This document shows, piece after piece, positions 34,864 through 44,235 of a stretch of DNA of 53,291 bases. Position 1 is the stretch's first letter; every line of letters begins with the position of its first letter. The position numbers and the translations under genes are program-made. Below the pieces are notes generated by a model. It was not told the DNA's origin. It saw nothing but the letters and a program-made list of their open reading frames with translations, and did not search any database. Origin of the DNA: an uncultured Bacilli bacterium (GTDB taxonomy: Bacteria; Bacillota_I; Bacilli_A; RFN20; CAG-826); contig CALVLC010000006.1 of NCBI GenBank assembly GCA_944336335.1, forward strand, positions 1 to 53,291. Direction: 5' to 3'.

Positions 34864-35322
34864 ATGAAATTCGATATAAGTATTAACTCAACAATTACTA
34901 CAAACATCGACGAATATATTGAACTATATAATCGCTTGATGGAGAAAACCTTTAATATTTTAAATATAAATAGAGATGCAATAGTAAGTGTAACTTTTGT
35001 AGATAAAGAATTCATTCACGAGCTTAATAAAAATTACCGTGGTATTGATCGACCTACTGATGTTATAAGTTTTGCTTTTTTAGATGATAAAAATGAGATT
35101 ATAAAAGGTGATGATATACCATTAGATTTAGGCGAAATTTATATATGTTACGACGTTGCTGATGAAAATCGTAAAGCTTATGGAAATTCAATAAAAAGAG
35201 AAATTTGTTTTCTCTTCGTACATGGCTTATTACATTTACTAGGTTATGATCATATGACAAAAGAAGATGAAGAAATTATGTTTCCTCTTCAAGAAAAAAT
35301 ATTAGAAGGAGAACTCTCATGA
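34864..35322 (+). CDS. ybeY: Endoribonuclease YbeY (rRNA maturation)
   Basis: This 152-residue zinc metalloprotein functions in 16S rRNA 3'-end processing and ribosome quality control. The signature HGLLHLLGYDH (about residues 118-128) supplies three His ligands, and RPTDVISFAF is the conserved strand before it. The start is set by leaderless spacing from the extended -10. It heads ybeY-cdd-era-recO, with cdd overlapping by 4 bp. The phoH gene that usually precedes ybeY, and dgkA that usually follows it, are missing. Confidence 0.96.
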   Translation: MKFDISINSTITTNIDEYIELYNRLMEKTFNILNINRDAIVSVTFVDKEFIHELNKNYRGIDRPTDVISFAFLDDKNEIIKGDDIPLDLGEIYICYDVADENRKAYGNSIKREICFLFVHGLLHLLGYDHMTKEDEEIMFPLQEKILEGELS

Positions 35323-35717
35323 CAAAAGAACAATTAGTTTATGAAGCGATTGAAGCAAGAGAATTGTCGTATTCACCATATTCTAAATTCGCTGTTGGTG
35401 CAGCATTATTAACTACAGAAGGTGAGATTTATTATGGTGCTAATATTGAAAACGCTTCTTATGGATTAACAATGTGTGCTGAAAGAAATGCGATTTATAA
35501 TGCTTATTGTCATGGAGTAACTCAAGATGATATTGAAGCATTAGCGATTGTTGCGGATACTGATTTACCAGTTTCACCATGTGGAGCATGTCGCCAAGTT
35601 TTAAGCGAATTATTCCCACATGATAAAAAGATTTATTTAGCTAATTTAAAAGGTGATATCAAAGAAACAACTGTTGATGAACTTTTGCCTTACTCTTTTG
35701 ATAGTGAAGATTTATGA
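35319..35717 (+). CDS. cdd: Cytidine deaminase
   Basis: This 132-residue homotetrameric-type enzyme deaminates cytidine and deoxycytidine. YSPYSKFAVGAALL and the GANIENASYGLTMCAERNAI segment carry the first zinc Cys and the catalytic Glu, and SPCGACRQVL carries the other two zinc cysteines. GGAGAA (35309-35314) lies inside ybeY and sets the start. The stop overlaps era by 4 bp (ATGA). Together with deoC it forms a pyrimidine deoxynucleoside salvage route. Confidence 0.97.
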   Translation: MTKEQLVYEAIEARELSYSPYSKFAVGAALLTTEGEIYYGANIENASYGLTMCAERNAIYNAYCHGVTQDDIEALAIVADTDLPVSPCGACRQVLSELFPHDKKIYLANLKGDIKETTVDELLPYSFDSEDL

Positions 35718-36580
35718 AAAGTGGATTTGTATCATTAGTTGGTAGATCAAATGTTGGTAAATCTACCATTTTAAACGCGATTATTGGTAAGAAAATTTCA
35801 ATTGTTACTCCGAAAAAGCAAACTACCAGAAATTCTATTCAAGGAATATATAACGACGAAGATTCACAAATTGTATTTGTAGATACTCCTGGTATCCATA
35901 AACCAATCAATGAACTTGGTCAAAAAATGGATAAAGCAAGCTATTCAGCAATTAGAGATTGCGATTTAGCTGTTTTAGTAGTTGATGCTAGTCGAAATTT
36001 TGGAGAAGGCGACCAATTTTTATTTGACCATTTAAAGTTTGATTGCAAGTTAATTATCGCCTTTAACAAAATTGATTTAACAAACATTGAATTAATTACA
36101 AAATTAAAATCAATGTATCAAGAACACTATAATCCAGTTGCAATTGTGGAATTAAGTGCGATTGAAAAATTTGGTTTAGACGACTTAATCAAAGCTATCA
36201 AAAACAATTTAGAAGAAGGACCACAATATTATGATTTAGAGATGGTCACAAATATGGATATCAAGTTCCGTGTACAAGAAATTATCCGTGAGAAAATGCT
36301 TTTAATCTTAAAAGAAGAAGTTCCTCATTCGGTTGCAGTTATTTGTAACGATATACTAAGTGACGTTACTCCAATGGAAGTTTATGCCAAGATTATTGTT
36401 GAAAGAGATAGTCAAAAAGGCATTGTAATTGGAGCTAAAGGTAAGATGATTAAACGCATTGGAACATTAGCAAGAAAAGATATCGAGCAATTGGTCGGAA
36501 GACACATAAATTTGCAATTAATGGTCCAGGTAGTAGAAAATTGGCGTAATTCTAGTAGATTTCTAGTAGATAATTTGTAG
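35714..36580 (+). CDS. era: GTPase Era (30S assembly)
   Basis: This 288-residue GTPase has G1 GRSNVGKST (residues 9-17), G3 DTPGIH, G4 NKID and G5 SA, then a C-terminal KH domain (VIVERDSQKGIVIGAKGKMIKRIG) that binds the 3' end of 16S rRNA. It starts inside the cdd stop. The last 17 codons coincide with an 11-nt repeat array, and the stop TAG follows an in-frame TTG unit. The recO gene begins 13 bp later. Confidence 0.98.
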   Translation: MKSGFVSLVGRSNVGKSTILNAIIGKKISIVTPKKQTTRNSIQGIYNDEDSQIVFVDTPGIHKPINELGQKMDKASYSAIRDCDLAVLVVDASRNFGEGDQFLFDHLKFDCKLIIAFNKIDLTNIELITKLKSMYQEHYNPVAIVELSAIEKFGLDDLIKAIKNNLEEGPQYYDLEMVTNMDIKFRVQEIIREKMLLILKEEVPHSVAVICNDILSDVTPMEVYAKIIVERDSQKGIVIGAKGKMIKRIGTLARKDIEQLVGRHINLQLMVQVVENWRNSSRFLVDNL

Positions 36581-36585
36581 TAATT
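36531..36585 (+). repeat. 11-nt tandem array (5 units) at the 3' end of era
   Basis: Units at 36531, 36542, 36553, 36564 and 36575 start TAGTAG, TGGCGT, TAGTAG, TAGTAG and TTGTAG. The two in-frame units are the ones that depart from TAG (TGG and TTG). Units three and four, TAGTAGATTTC and TAGTAGATAAT, are the best matches to the family. Confidence 0.7.
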
Positions 36586-36593
36586 TTTACAGA

Positions 36594-37292
36594 ATGGATA
36601 TAAAAAAAGGTATTATAATAAGCACATCACCATACAAAGATAAGAATTTAATTTGTAATTTATTGTTAGAAAACGAGATTATTTCTTTTGAGGTAATTTC
36701 GTATTTTAATAGCAAAAAAGGTTTTACAAATAATATTCAAATTTTAAATTATGGCGAATTTGAACTGTATAAAGGACCAACTTCTTATTACAAATTAAAA
36801 AGCTGTAAAATCGAAAAATCTTTATATAGTAATATTTTCGAAAACAAAGATAACTTGATTTCGTACGAATATATAAAAGAAATAGTTACGAAAGTCCCAC
36901 CAATAGATGAATACTTTAAATACTTTAAACTGATTAATCTAACTACCGAAAAGTTGATTAATGATTCAAAAAATAGAATTGAATATTTAACTTTATTTAT
37001 ATCTTTTTATTTAAGATTTATTGGCTATTCAATAAGCAATGTTCTCGAACTAGAAATTAATAAGGCTATACAAGAATATACAAAAAAATGTGGAGAAGTA
37101 GTTACTATAAATAGTTCCATTTATAATCAGTTTTCATCTTTATATAATTCTTTATTTAATAAGCGTTATTTAGAAGCTTTTGAAACTGTTTCTAAGTGCG
37201 ATGATAAATTTGTTTCTTTAGTTTTTAGACAAATTTCTTTAATTTTTAGCAGTTTATCAAATATTACGATAAATAGTTTAAACTTTTTTTAA
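36594..37292 (+). CDS. recO: DNA repair protein RecO
   Basis: This 232-residue protein loads RecA in the RecFOR pathway. An N-terminal OB domain (KKGIIISTSPYKDKNLICNLLLE, residues 3-25) is followed by a helical domain. The usual zinc-finger cysteines are reduced, and only isolated Cys (for example near residue 163) remain. Sequence conservation is low, as is common for RecO, so the call leans on the era-recO-glyS order. It has no visible ribosome site, so it probably relies on coupling across the 13-bp gap after era. It is rather AT-rich and Asn/Ile/Lys-rich. Confidence 0.85.
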   Translation: MDIKKGIIISTSPYKDKNLICNLLLENEIISFEVISYFNSKKGFTNNIQILNYGEFELYKGPTSYYKLKSCKIEKSLYSNIFENKDNLISYEYIKEIVTKVPPIDEYFKYFKLINLTTEKLINDSKNRIEYLTLFISFYLRFIGYSISNVLELEINKAIQEYTKKCGEVVTINSSIYNQFSSLYNSLFNKRYLEAFETVSKCDDKFVSLVFRQISLIFSSLSNITINSLNFF

Positions 37293-37310
37293 AAATACAC
37301 TCATAGTAGG

Positions 37311-37339
37311 TTGACAAGATGTTTAATAATTTAGATAAT
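37311..37339 (+). promoter_or_regulatory. Promoter of glyS-dnaG-rpoD
   Basis: TTGACA (37311-37316), a 17-bp spacer and GATAAT (37334-37339). The leader is about 17 nt and contains GTGAGGT before the glyS ATG. No T-box is seen here, unlike alaS. Confidence 0.75.
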
Positions 37340-37362
37340 TTTTGTCGTGAGGTTGATGAATA

Positions 37363-38736
37363 ATGGATAATAAATTTGATAAAGTTGTAACACATTTACA
37401 AACAACAGGATATGTTTTCCAAGGCTCCCAAATTTATGGGGGTTTATCTAATACATGGGACTATGGTCCACTTGGAAGTGAACTTAAAAACAATTTGCAA
37501 CAATTATGGTGGAAAAAGTTTGTTAGCGAATCTCCAACAAACGTTGGAATTGATGCTGCTATTTTAATGAACCCAAAAGTTTGGGAAGCAACAGGGCACG
37601 TTACAACCTTTAACGATCCTTTAATAGATTGTAAAGAATGTCACGGTCGTTTTAGAGCAGATGATTTAGTTAAAGAACAATATCCAGATGTTGATGTCAA
37701 TGGCATGGATCCAAAGGCTTTATCTGAATTTATTAAAACTCATCCTTTAAAATGCCCTCAATGTGGCAAATCCAATTTTACTGATGTTAGACAATTCAAT
37801 ATGATGTTTAAAACTCATATTGGTGTAACAGATGATTCAAAGAGTGTAGTTTATTTACGTCCTGAAACCGCTCAAGGCGTTTTTGCAAACTTCAAAAACG
37901 TTCAAAGAGCTACAAGGAGAAAACTTCCTCTTGGAATCGCAAATGTTGGTAAATCATTTAGAAATGAAATTACTCCAGGGAACTTTATTTTTAGAACAAG
38001 AGAATTCACTCAAATGGAACTAGAATTTTTCTGTAAGCCAGGAACAGATTTAGAATGGTTTAAATATTGGAAAGATTTTTCAATTAAGTTCGTTGAATCT
38101 TTAGGTGTTAAAGAAGAAAATTTAAGATTTAGAGATCACGAGCCTGAAGAATTAGCTTTCTATTCTAAAGCAACAACTGATATTGAATATAAAGTTCCAT
38201 TTGCTTGGGGTGAAATTTGGGGTATTGCCGATAGAACAGACTACGATTTAAAACGTCACCAAACATATAGTGGTGAAAGTTTAGATTTTCTTGACCCTGA
38301 AAGAAACGAAAAATACGTTCCATATTGTATCGAACCTTCTCTTGGCTTAGATCGTTTATTCTTAATGATTGTTACTGATAGTTATGATGAAGAAACTTTA
38401 GAAAATGGTGAAATTAGAAAAATTATGCATTTAAAACCATTCTTAGCGCCATATAAAGCAGCAATACTTCCTTTAAGTAAACAACTTAATGATAAGGCAA
38501 AAGAAGTTTTTGATAGTTTAATTCCTTATATCAATGTTACTTTTGATACAACAGGTAGTATTGGTAAAAGATATAGAAGAAATGATGAAATAGGCACACC
38601 TTATTGTGTAACTATCGATTTCGATACTCTTAGCGATGGCTGTGTTACAGTCAGAGAAAGAGACTCCATGAAACAAGAAAGGATTAAAATAGAAGATCTT
38701 AGAAATTATCTCTTAGATAGAACTTTTTATAAATGA
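37363..38736 (+). CDS. glyS: Glycyl-tRNA synthetase, single-chain (alpha2) type
   Basis: This 457-residue class II synthetase is of the homodimeric kind found in mycoplasmas, archaea and eukaryotes, instead of the bacterial alpha2beta2 form. It begins with GYVFQGSQIYGGLSNTWDYGPLG and has a zinc-like pair of CxxC motifs (CKEC and CPQC), motif 2 around RNEITPGNFIFRTREFTQMELEFF, motif 3 PSLGLDRLFL and a C-terminal anticodon-binding domain. It replaces glyQS in the recO-glyQS-dnaG order of Bacillus. The stop overlaps the dnaG start (ATGA). Confidence 0.97.
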   Translation: MDNKFDKVVTHLQTTGYVFQGSQIYGGLSNTWDYGPLGSELKNNLQQLWWKKFVSESPTNVGIDAAILMNPKVWEATGHVTTFNDPLIDCKECHGRFRADDLVKEQYPDVDVNGMDPKALSEFIKTHPLKCPQCGKSNFTDVRQFNMMFKTHIGVTDDSKSVVYLRPETAQGVFANFKNVQRATRRKLPLGIANVGKSFRNEITPGNFIFRTREFTQMELEFFCKPGTDLEWFKYWKDFSIKFVESLGVKEENLRFRDHEPEELAFYSKATTDIEYKVPFAWGEIWGIADRTDYDLKRHQTYSGESLDFLDPERNEKYVPYCIEPSLGLDRLFLMIVTDSYDEETLENGEIRKIMHLKPFLAPYKAAILPLSKQLNDKAKEVFDSLIPYINVTFDTTGSIGKRYRRNDEIGTPYCVTIDFDTLSDGCVTVRERDSMKQERIKIEDLRNYLLDRTFYK

Positions 38737-40592
38737 GCGGCGGATTATTTGATTTAGCAAACGACATATTAAGAAATACCGATATAGTGGAAGTAATTTC
38801 CCACTATATTAAAGTAGAGAAAAAGGGTAGAAATTATACATCTCTTTGTCCTTTTCATGACGACAAATCACTAGGTAATTTCTATATAAGTAGAGAAAAG
38901 GGTATTTTTAAATGCTTTGCTTGTCAAGCTGGAGGTAACGCCATTAACTTTGTTCAAAGAATGGAACGTTGCTCCTATCAAGAAGCTATTTTAAAAACAG
39001 CCGAAATTATTGGTTATCGAGATACTAGATTATTAAGTTATCAAGTAGTAGATAACGTTGATCCTGAAACAAGAGAAATTCAAAACTGTCTAAAAGAAAT
39101 TGAATCTTTTTATGAAAATAGTTTATTTTTAAGCGAAAATGGTAAAGATGCTCTTGAATATCTTCACAATCGTGGTTTAACAGATGATGTTATTAAAACA
39201 TTTAAAATTGGTTATGCTCAAAGTAAAGGCGAAAACATTATTGAATTTTTAAAATCAAAGAATTATTCAATAAAAACAATCGCGGATACTGGAATCATAC
39301 ATTTAGAAAATACTCCTTATAGAGATTTGAATGCTGGTCGTATTACTTTTGCGATTACTGATAGAAATAATCAAGTAGTAGGATTTAGTTGTCGTAAGTT
39401 TAGAGAAGACGATAACTCAGCAGCAAAGTATATAAATACGTCATCCACGAAATTATTTAACAAGGGAAACTTACTTTATAATTACTACAATGCATTAGGT
39501 GAAGCCAAAAAGGTTGGTTATGTTTATCTTCTTGAAGGTTTCATGGATGTCATTGCATGTTATAGAGTCGGCATTAAATCAGCTATTGGTTTAATGGGAA
39601 CCGCATTAACGAAAGATAACTTACAGGGCTTAAGATATTTAAACTGTGAAATTCGACTTTGTCTTGACCTTGATGGCCCTGGTCAATCAAATATGCTTAA
39701 AATTGCAGATATCTTAAGTGAAGCAAATATTAATTTTAAATTAGTTAACAATATTGTCGATTTTAAAGAAAAAGATACTGATGAAATTTTGAAAAAATAT
39801 GGCGATATTAAACTTAAAGAATATCTTTCAAATTTAGTTTCTAAAGGAGAGTGGTTATTAAATTATTATAAAAAAGAACTTAATTTAACAACACTTGATG
39901 GCAAGAAAAAAATAGTTAATTATTTGATGCCATTTCTATCAACTTTGAAAGATAACCTTGAGATTGATTATTATATTAATCAATTAGTTAATATATCTGG
40001 TTATAGTTACGACACGGTTTATAAAGCTTTAAAAAGGTATATTAAGCAACTTGATAAAAAAGATAAAGAAGCGTTCGATTCATTAAGCGCAGTCGAAAAA
40101 AGTGAATCACAAAAAATGCTTAGTAGACTTCAACTTGCCGAAAAACAAGTCTTACGTTATATGTTAGATAGCAAAGATGTAGTTGAAAAGTACGATTTAA
40201 AACTAGGATATTTCTCAACGCCAATTTATAGAGAAATAGCAAATGTGATCAGTGAATATATTACCCATTTAAACAGCGAAAGAGACTATGACGTTAAAAA
40301 TTTAATGGCATTTATCTCTAGCGAGGAATACGGTAATAAAAACAAAGAAAAAATACTTTCTCAAATTACTGATATCGCTTTGGAAGGATTTGAAATTCCT
40401 CCTTATAGTGACGAGCAATTTAATGATTTAATTGCAACAATCAATAAAGAGAGAGTAGAAAATCAGACACTTGATGTCTATAAAAATTCAACATTAAATA
40501 AAACAGAACAAGAAAAAGCTGAATATGCTTATACTTGTATTGCTAAATTAAAATCTTTAATTGAAGAAGAAGACAAAAAAAGGAGGTCTTAA
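38733..40592 (+). CDS. dnaG: DNA primase DnaG
   Basis: This 619-residue primase makes RNA primers for replication. The N-terminal zinc-binding domain has CPFHDDK and [11 protein letters not shown] (about residues 39-66, CHCC type with His). The TOPRIM core has [13 protein letters not shown] (about 264-276) and the metal-binding CLDLDGPGQ (about 311). A long helical helicase-binding C-terminus follows. It starts inside the glyS stop, so it is translationally coupled. An inverted repeat lies near its 5' end, and rpoD follows after 1 bp. Confidence 0.97.
   Translation: MSGGLFDLANDILRNTDIVEVISHYIKVEKKGRNYTSLCPFHDDKSLGNFYISREKGIFKCFACQAGGNAINFVQRMERCSYQEAILKTAEIIGYRDTRLLSYQVVDNVDPETREIQNCLKEIESFYENSLFLSENGKDALEYLHNRGLTDDVIKTFKIGYAQSKGENIIEFLKSKNYSIKTIADTGIIHLENTPYRDLNAGRITFAITDRNNQVVGFSCRKFREDDNSAAKYINTSSTKLFNKGNLLYNYYNALGEAKKVGYVYLLEGFMDVIACYRVGIKSAIGLMGTALTKDNLQGLRYLNCEIRLCLDLDGPGQSNMLKIADILSEANINFKLVNNIVDFKEKDTDEILKKYGDIKLKEYLSNLVSKGEWLLNYYKKELNLTTLDGKKKIVNYLMPFLSTLKDNLEIDYYINQLVNISGYSYDTVYKALKRYIKQLDKKDKEAFDSLSAVEKSESQKMLSRLQLAEKQVLRYMLDSKDVVEKYDLKLGYFSTPIYREIANVISEYITHLNSERDYDVKNLMAFISSEEYGNKNKEKILSQITDIALEGFEIPPYSDEQFNDLIATINKERVENQTLDVYKNSTLNKTEQEKAEYAYTCIAKLKSLIEEEDKKRRS
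38782..38809 (+). other. Perfect 9-bp inverted repeat in the 5' part of dnaG
   Basis: ATATAGTGG and CCACTATAT are separated by 10 nt. It could fold in mRNA about 50 nt after the dnaG start. No U-tract follows. It may be chance, but it sits where it could damp primase translation. Confidence 0.4.
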
Positions 40593-40593
40593 C

Positions 40594-41865
40594 ATGGAAA
40601 GAAAAACTAAGAAAAGCACAAAAACTGAAGCAGTAAAACTTAAAAAAGTTCAAGAAGATGAAGAAATAAGTTTAGATGACTACACTCCAACAGATGATCA
40701 CGACGATATGATGACTCTTGATCAAATCGTTAAGAAATTTGAGGAAGAAAACAAAAATACAAAGTTTATTGATCAAGACCAATTTTTTGATGAAACTTCT
40801 TATTTAGATTTGACAGATAAAGATTATGAAAAAGTTTTTGAACACTTCAAGAGCTTAGGTTTTGAAGTTGCAGGCAGCAAAGACGATGATTTTGATAATG
40901 CTGACATGCCAGAAGATTTTAACGAAGAAGATCTTGAAAATGATGATGATTTCGATGATTTTGATAACGAAGAGCAAAACGCCGAAAGTAGTCTCGATAT
41001 CAATAATTTAGATAACCTTGATTCTAGTGAAGTTAAAGTTAACGATAGTGTCAAACAATATTTAAAAGAAATTGGACGTGTTCCTTTACTTAAACCAAAA
41101 GAAGAAACTGAACTCGCAAAAAGAATTGTTGCTGGAGACAAAAGAGCAAAGGATCAATTAATCAACGCAAATCTCAGACTTGTTGTTTCTATCGCAAAGC
41201 ATTATATCGGTAGAGGTATGCAATTCCTTGACTTAATCTCTGAAGGTAATTTAGGTCTTATTAAAGCAGTTGAAAAATTCGACTATAAAAAAGGATTTAA
41301 ATTTTCAACTTATGCAACTTGGTGGATTAGACAAGCTATTACAAGAGCTATTGCTGACCAAGCAAGAACAATCAGAATTCCAGTTCATATGGTCGAAACC
41401 ATCAATAAAATCACAAGAGTTCAAAGACAACTTGTCCAAGAATTAGGAAGAGAGCCAACAGCTGAAGAAATCTCTAAGAAAATGGACGGAGCATTAACTC
41501 CAGATAGAATTAGAGAAATTACAACACTTGCTTTAGAGCCAGTTTCTCTAGAAAGTCCAATTGGTGAAGAAGATGATAGCCATTTAGGTGACTTTGTCGA
41601 AGATAAAGAAAGTGTTTCACCAACTGAATTCACAAGAAAATCAATGAACCGTGACGCATTATTCTCAGTTATGAATGATTTAACAGATCGTGAAGAAAGA
41701 GTTTTACGTTTAAGATACGGTTTGGATGATAATAGACCAAGAACTCTCGAAGAAGTTGGTAAAGAATTTGGTGTTACAAGAGAAAGAATTAGACAAATCG
41801 AAGCTAAGGCTATTCGTAAATTAAGACATCCAACAAGAACAAAGAAACTTGACGATTTACATTAA
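40594..41865 (+). CDS. rpoD: RNA polymerase primary sigma factor RpoD/SigA
   Basis: This is a 423-residue housekeeping sigma factor. The N-terminal third (about 1-145) is a charged, Asp/Glu-rich region with DDDFDNAD and NDDDFDDFD clusters. Region 1.2 has [15 protein letters not shown], region 2 has [23 protein letters not shown] and the -10-binding [25 protein letters not shown], region 3 HMVETINK, and region 4 [21 protein letters not shown] binds the -35. The start at 40594 has AGGAGGT 7 nt upstream. The upstream GAAGAAGAAG frame start is inside dnaG and unlikely. Confidence 0.98.
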   Translation: MERKTKKSTKTEAVKLKKVQEDEEISLDDYTPTDDHDDMMTLDQIVKKFEEENKNTKFIDQDQFFDETSYLDLTDKDYEKVFEHFKSLGFEVAGSKDDDFDNADMPEDFNEEDLENDDDFDDFDNEEQNAESSLDINNLDNLDSSEVKVNDSVKQYLKEIGRVPLLKPKEETELAKRIVAGDKRAKDQLINANLRLVVSIAKHYIGRGMQFLDLISEGNLGLIKAVEKFDYKKGFKFSTYATWWIRQAITRAIADQARTIRIPVHMVETINKITRVQRQLVQELGREPTAEEISKKMDGALTPDRIREITTLALEPVSLESPIGEEDDSHLGDFVEDKESVSPTEFTRKSMNRDALFSVMNDLTDREERVLRLRYGLDDNRPRTLEEVGKEFGVTRERIRQIEAKAIRKLRHPTRTKKLDDLH

Positions 41866-41870
41866 TCGAT

Positions 41871-42536
41871 ATGATTTCATCTCGTTTAACAAAAATTGCT
41901 GAGTTAATTAATGATGACCATGATGTCGCTGATATTGGAAGCGACCATGGTCTTCTTTTAATTCTTTTAAATAATAGAAAATTTCCTAAAAAAGTTTTAG
42001 GTGTCGAAAATAAGGTTGGCCCATACAAAAACTTAGAAAAAACGGTTTTAAGTATTAATAATCCTAATTTTAGTTCTAATCTTTCAAGTGGCCTAAAAAA
42101 AGTTGATATCAATTATCAAACGATTGTAATTGCTGGAATGGGATTTGCAACAATTAAAGAAATCGTTTTAGATGATATTAAAAAAGGTCATAAAAGAGAA
42201 ACTTTTATTATTGATTGTCATACTAATCAAAATGAAGTACGTTCTTTTTTCTATGAACTTGGTTATAAAATTGAAAATGAAGTGCTCATTTACGAAGACA
42301 AAATTTATTATGACATCATTAAGTTTGTGCTAAACAATGATAATACTGTTTATTCAAATCTAGAATTAACTTATGGACCTTACAATATTAAAAGAAAAAA
42401 TGATGTCTTTTTGAAAATGTGTTCTGAAAAAATAGAGAAATTAGAAAATATTTTTAAACTTGTTACAGATGATAGAAAAAGAACTAATTTGCTTAACGAA
42501 ATTTCAATTTTAAAGGAGTTTATCCATGAAAACTAA
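41871..42536 (+). CDS. trmK: tRNA (adenine22-N1)-methyltransferase TrmK
   Basis: This 221-residue Rossmann methyltransferase makes m1A22 in tRNA. The SAM motif I is DVADIGSDHGLLLILL (about residues 18-33), then the TIVIAGMGFATI strand with the family Gly pair in place of NPPY. The N-terminus SSRLTKIAELI is typical of the YqfN family. It begins 5 bp after rpoD with no clear ribosome site. The nif3 gene overlaps its end by 11 bp, the conserved rpoD-trmK-nif3 order of Bacilli. Confidence 0.93.
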   Translation: MISSRLTKIAELINDDHDVADIGSDHGLLLILLNNRKFPKKVLGVENKVGPYKNLEKTVLSINNPNFSSNLSSGLKKVDINYQTIVIAGMGFATIKEIVLDDIKKGHKRETFIIDCHTNQNEVRSFFYELGYKIENEVLIYEDKIYYDIIKFVLNNDNTVYSNLELTYGPYNIKRKNDVFLKMCSEKIEKLENIFKLVTDDRKRTNLLNEISILKEFIHEN

Positions 42537-43308
42537 AATTCTTCTTAAAAAACTAGCTAAAAATTTTCCAAAATCACTCGCTGAAAGTTATGACCACGTT
42601 GGATTACAATGTGGAAAAATAAAAGAAGAAACTAATACGGTTTTACTTTGCTTAGATTATGATGAAAAAGTCTATCAATATATCGTCGATAATAATTTAT
42701 CAGACAAAATTGATATGATTATTTCTCATCATCCTTTTATTTTTGGAACAAGAGCAAAAGTTTTAAAAAGAGATCCATTAAAAAAGGAACTTTTCGATAA
42801 GACATTAGAATTAAACATTCCTGTATATAGTTACCACACTAATTTTGATGGCGGAAAAGAAGGAATGAATGACGCTTTAACTCGTGAACTCGAATTAGAA
42901 AACATAGTTAGCTTAGAAACTGAGCCAATGGCAAGAGGCGGAACTCTTAAAAATGAAATGGAGATTCATGATTTTGCTAAATATGCTATGAAAAAATTAA
43001 ATGTTAACTATGGATTATTAATTAACGAAGGAAAAAGCAAAATTAAAAAAGTAGCTATCATCGGCGGTGGCGGATGGAGTAGCTACTTAAATGCAATGAA
43101 TGAAGGTTATGATATTTATATTAGTGGTGATATTCCACATCATGGAAGACGAGGAGTAGTCGCTAATAAATTCAATTATCTAGATTTGCCACATGAAATT
43201 GAAAAGATTTTCATGAAGCAATTCAAGAAAGTTTTATTATCTATAGATTCTGAATTACAGATTTTGACGATCGATCAAGAAGATCTCCCTGAATTCCTTT
43301 ATATCTAA
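42526..43308 (+). CDS. Nif3-like dinuclear metal center protein (DUF34)
   Basis: This 260-residue protein is of the YqfO/Nif3 family. The metal motifs are SHHPFIFG (about residues 67-74), SYHTNFD (about 104) and the C-terminal SGDIPHHG (about 204-211). The family hydrolyses or binds GTP cyclohydrolase-related substrates according to various proposals, but the role in Bacilli is unsettled. It is the short form, lacking the inserted PII-like domain of YqfO. AAAGGAG inside trmK sets the start. The last 68 bp overlap the opposing ispH-position gene, tail to tail. Confidence 0.93.
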   Translation: MKTKILLKKLAKNFPKSLAESYDHVGLQCGKIKEETNTVLLCLDYDEKVYQYIVDNNLSDKIDMIISHHPFIFGTRAKVLKRDPLKKELFDKTLELNIPVYSYHTNFDGGKEGMNDALTRELELENIVSLETEPMARGGTLKNEMEIHDFAKYAMKKLNVNYGLLINEGKSKIKKVAIIGGGGWSSYLNAMNEGYDIYISGDIPHHGRRGVVANKFNYLDLPHEIEKIFMKQFKKVLLSIDSELQILTIDQEDLPEFLYI

Positions 43309-44179
43309 AATAATTTACAATTGCTTCAATATTACCACGAGATATACTTCCATCAGAGATTAAGTATATCTTTTTATTACTATCAATTTTTAAGCGAATT
43401 GCTTCTTGAACGCTTGAAATTGCGGCATATAGTATATTTTTAGTATTTAAGTGGTAGTATTCTTCTAAATATTTATCTGATTTTTTAGTAGTGCTAACTA
43501 TAAGCAAAACATCACCATCTTGTAACTTTTCAAGAAGTGTTTTCTTCTTTTCATAGTTTTCATCACTAATTTCATGATTAATAGTAGCTTTTGGCAAATA
43601 GTTTCTAATTTTATGAAGAGCAAGTGATAAAGTATCGTTTGCAATTTCACTTTGGTAAATTATTTGAGTAGACTTTTTATCATATTTTTTATTTAAAGCG
43701 ACATTATTAGATGGACTATCTGTAGAAAGATCATAGAATAAGAAGTTGTGGTTAGTTGCACCAGCTAAATAATTTTCTTCGATTGTATTTAAATTTCCGA
43801 CAAAAATTACCTTGTGACCAAATCTAGCTTTCTTAATCAAATTTCTTCTTTCTATTGTTAAAGGAGAAGTTGCATCAAAATAAGTAATTTTTCTTTTCTT
43901 CATAAGCTTAAATAAATTATCTTCAGTGCCATAAGGAGAAGTGATGACTATTGTATCATCATCAACATTTCTTAGATAATCTTCAAATCCTTCATAAGGA
44001 ATGTCGATAATGCTTATTTTAAGTTTATTAAGTTCAACTTTTACTTGTTCGCCATTTAAAAGGCCACCAAGTAAGACAATTTCCGATCTTGGAAATGAAA
44101 AACGAGCTTTATTTGCTATTTCTAACAAGTTACCTAATGTTTTAGAATAACCACATGGTTCAATAATTTCGATATTCAT
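43241..44179 (-). CDS. IspH-like protein with all three Fe-S cysteines replaced by serine
   Basis: This 312-residue protein has the length and pattern of IspH (LytB): GYSKTLGNLLEIANKA where IspH has GYCxGV, FDATSPLTIERR where it has DATCPxVxK, and PKATINHEISDENYEK where it has the EICxAT motif. Thus the three cluster cysteines become Ser12, Ser105 and Ser205. The His residues at the HN, AHG and HPE sites are also changed (LNG, SPYG, NTIEE), and the QTT and SNNS motifs are gone. It lies between nif3 and the DEAD helicase, exactly the ispH position in B. subtilis. It cannot bind the [4Fe-4S] cluster as IspH does, so the MEP reductase role is unlikely. The mRNA is probably leaderless (TAAAAT 6 nt before ATG). 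Confidence 0.75.
   Translation of the reverse strand: MNIEIIEPCGYSKTLGNLLEIANKARFSFPRSEIVLLGGLLNGEQVKVELNKLKISIIDIPYEGFEDYLRNVDDDTIVITSPYGTEDNLFKLMKKRKITYFDATSPLTIERRNLIKKARFGHKVIFVGNLNTIEENYLAGATNHNFLFYDLSTDSPSNNVALNKKYDKKSTQIIYQSEIANDTLSLALHKIRNYLPKATINHEISDENYEKKKTLLEKLQDGDVLLIVSTTKKSDKYLEEYYHLNTKNILYAAISSVQEAIRLKIDSNKKIYLISDGSISRGNIEAIVNYFRYKGIQGDLLDRSSKSVIQNL
43430..43451 (+). repeat. Weak 11-nt phased pair, antisense in the IspH-like gene
   Basis: TAGTATATTTT and TAGTATTTAAG are adjacent 11-nt units on the strand opposite the gene. Only two good units are seen, so this may be chance. Confidence 0.3.
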
Positions 44180-44185
44180 GGAAAT

Positions 44186-44229
44186 ATTTTAACATTTATA
44201 ATGAAAAAATGGCATAAATTATATAAAAT
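44186..44229. promoter_or_regulatory. Divergent leaderless promoters: IspH-like gene and DEAD-box gene
   Basis: On the minus strand TGTTAAAAT (44186-44194) ends 6 nt before the IspH-like ATG. On the plus strand TAAAAT (44224-44229) ends 6 nt before the helicase ATG at 44236. Only 56 bp separate the two genes. Confidence 0.65.
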
Positions 44230-44235
44230 TACGTC

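Noticed and set aside
36531-36585. TRAP-type (K)AGNN RNA-binding site
   Set aside because: TRAP triplets are spaced by 2-3 nt and repeated 9-11 times; here the period is 11 nt with 3-5 units.
43241-44179. Functional IspH annotation
   Set aside because: All three cluster cysteines and the substrate-site residues are replaced, so the enzymatic name would mislead.
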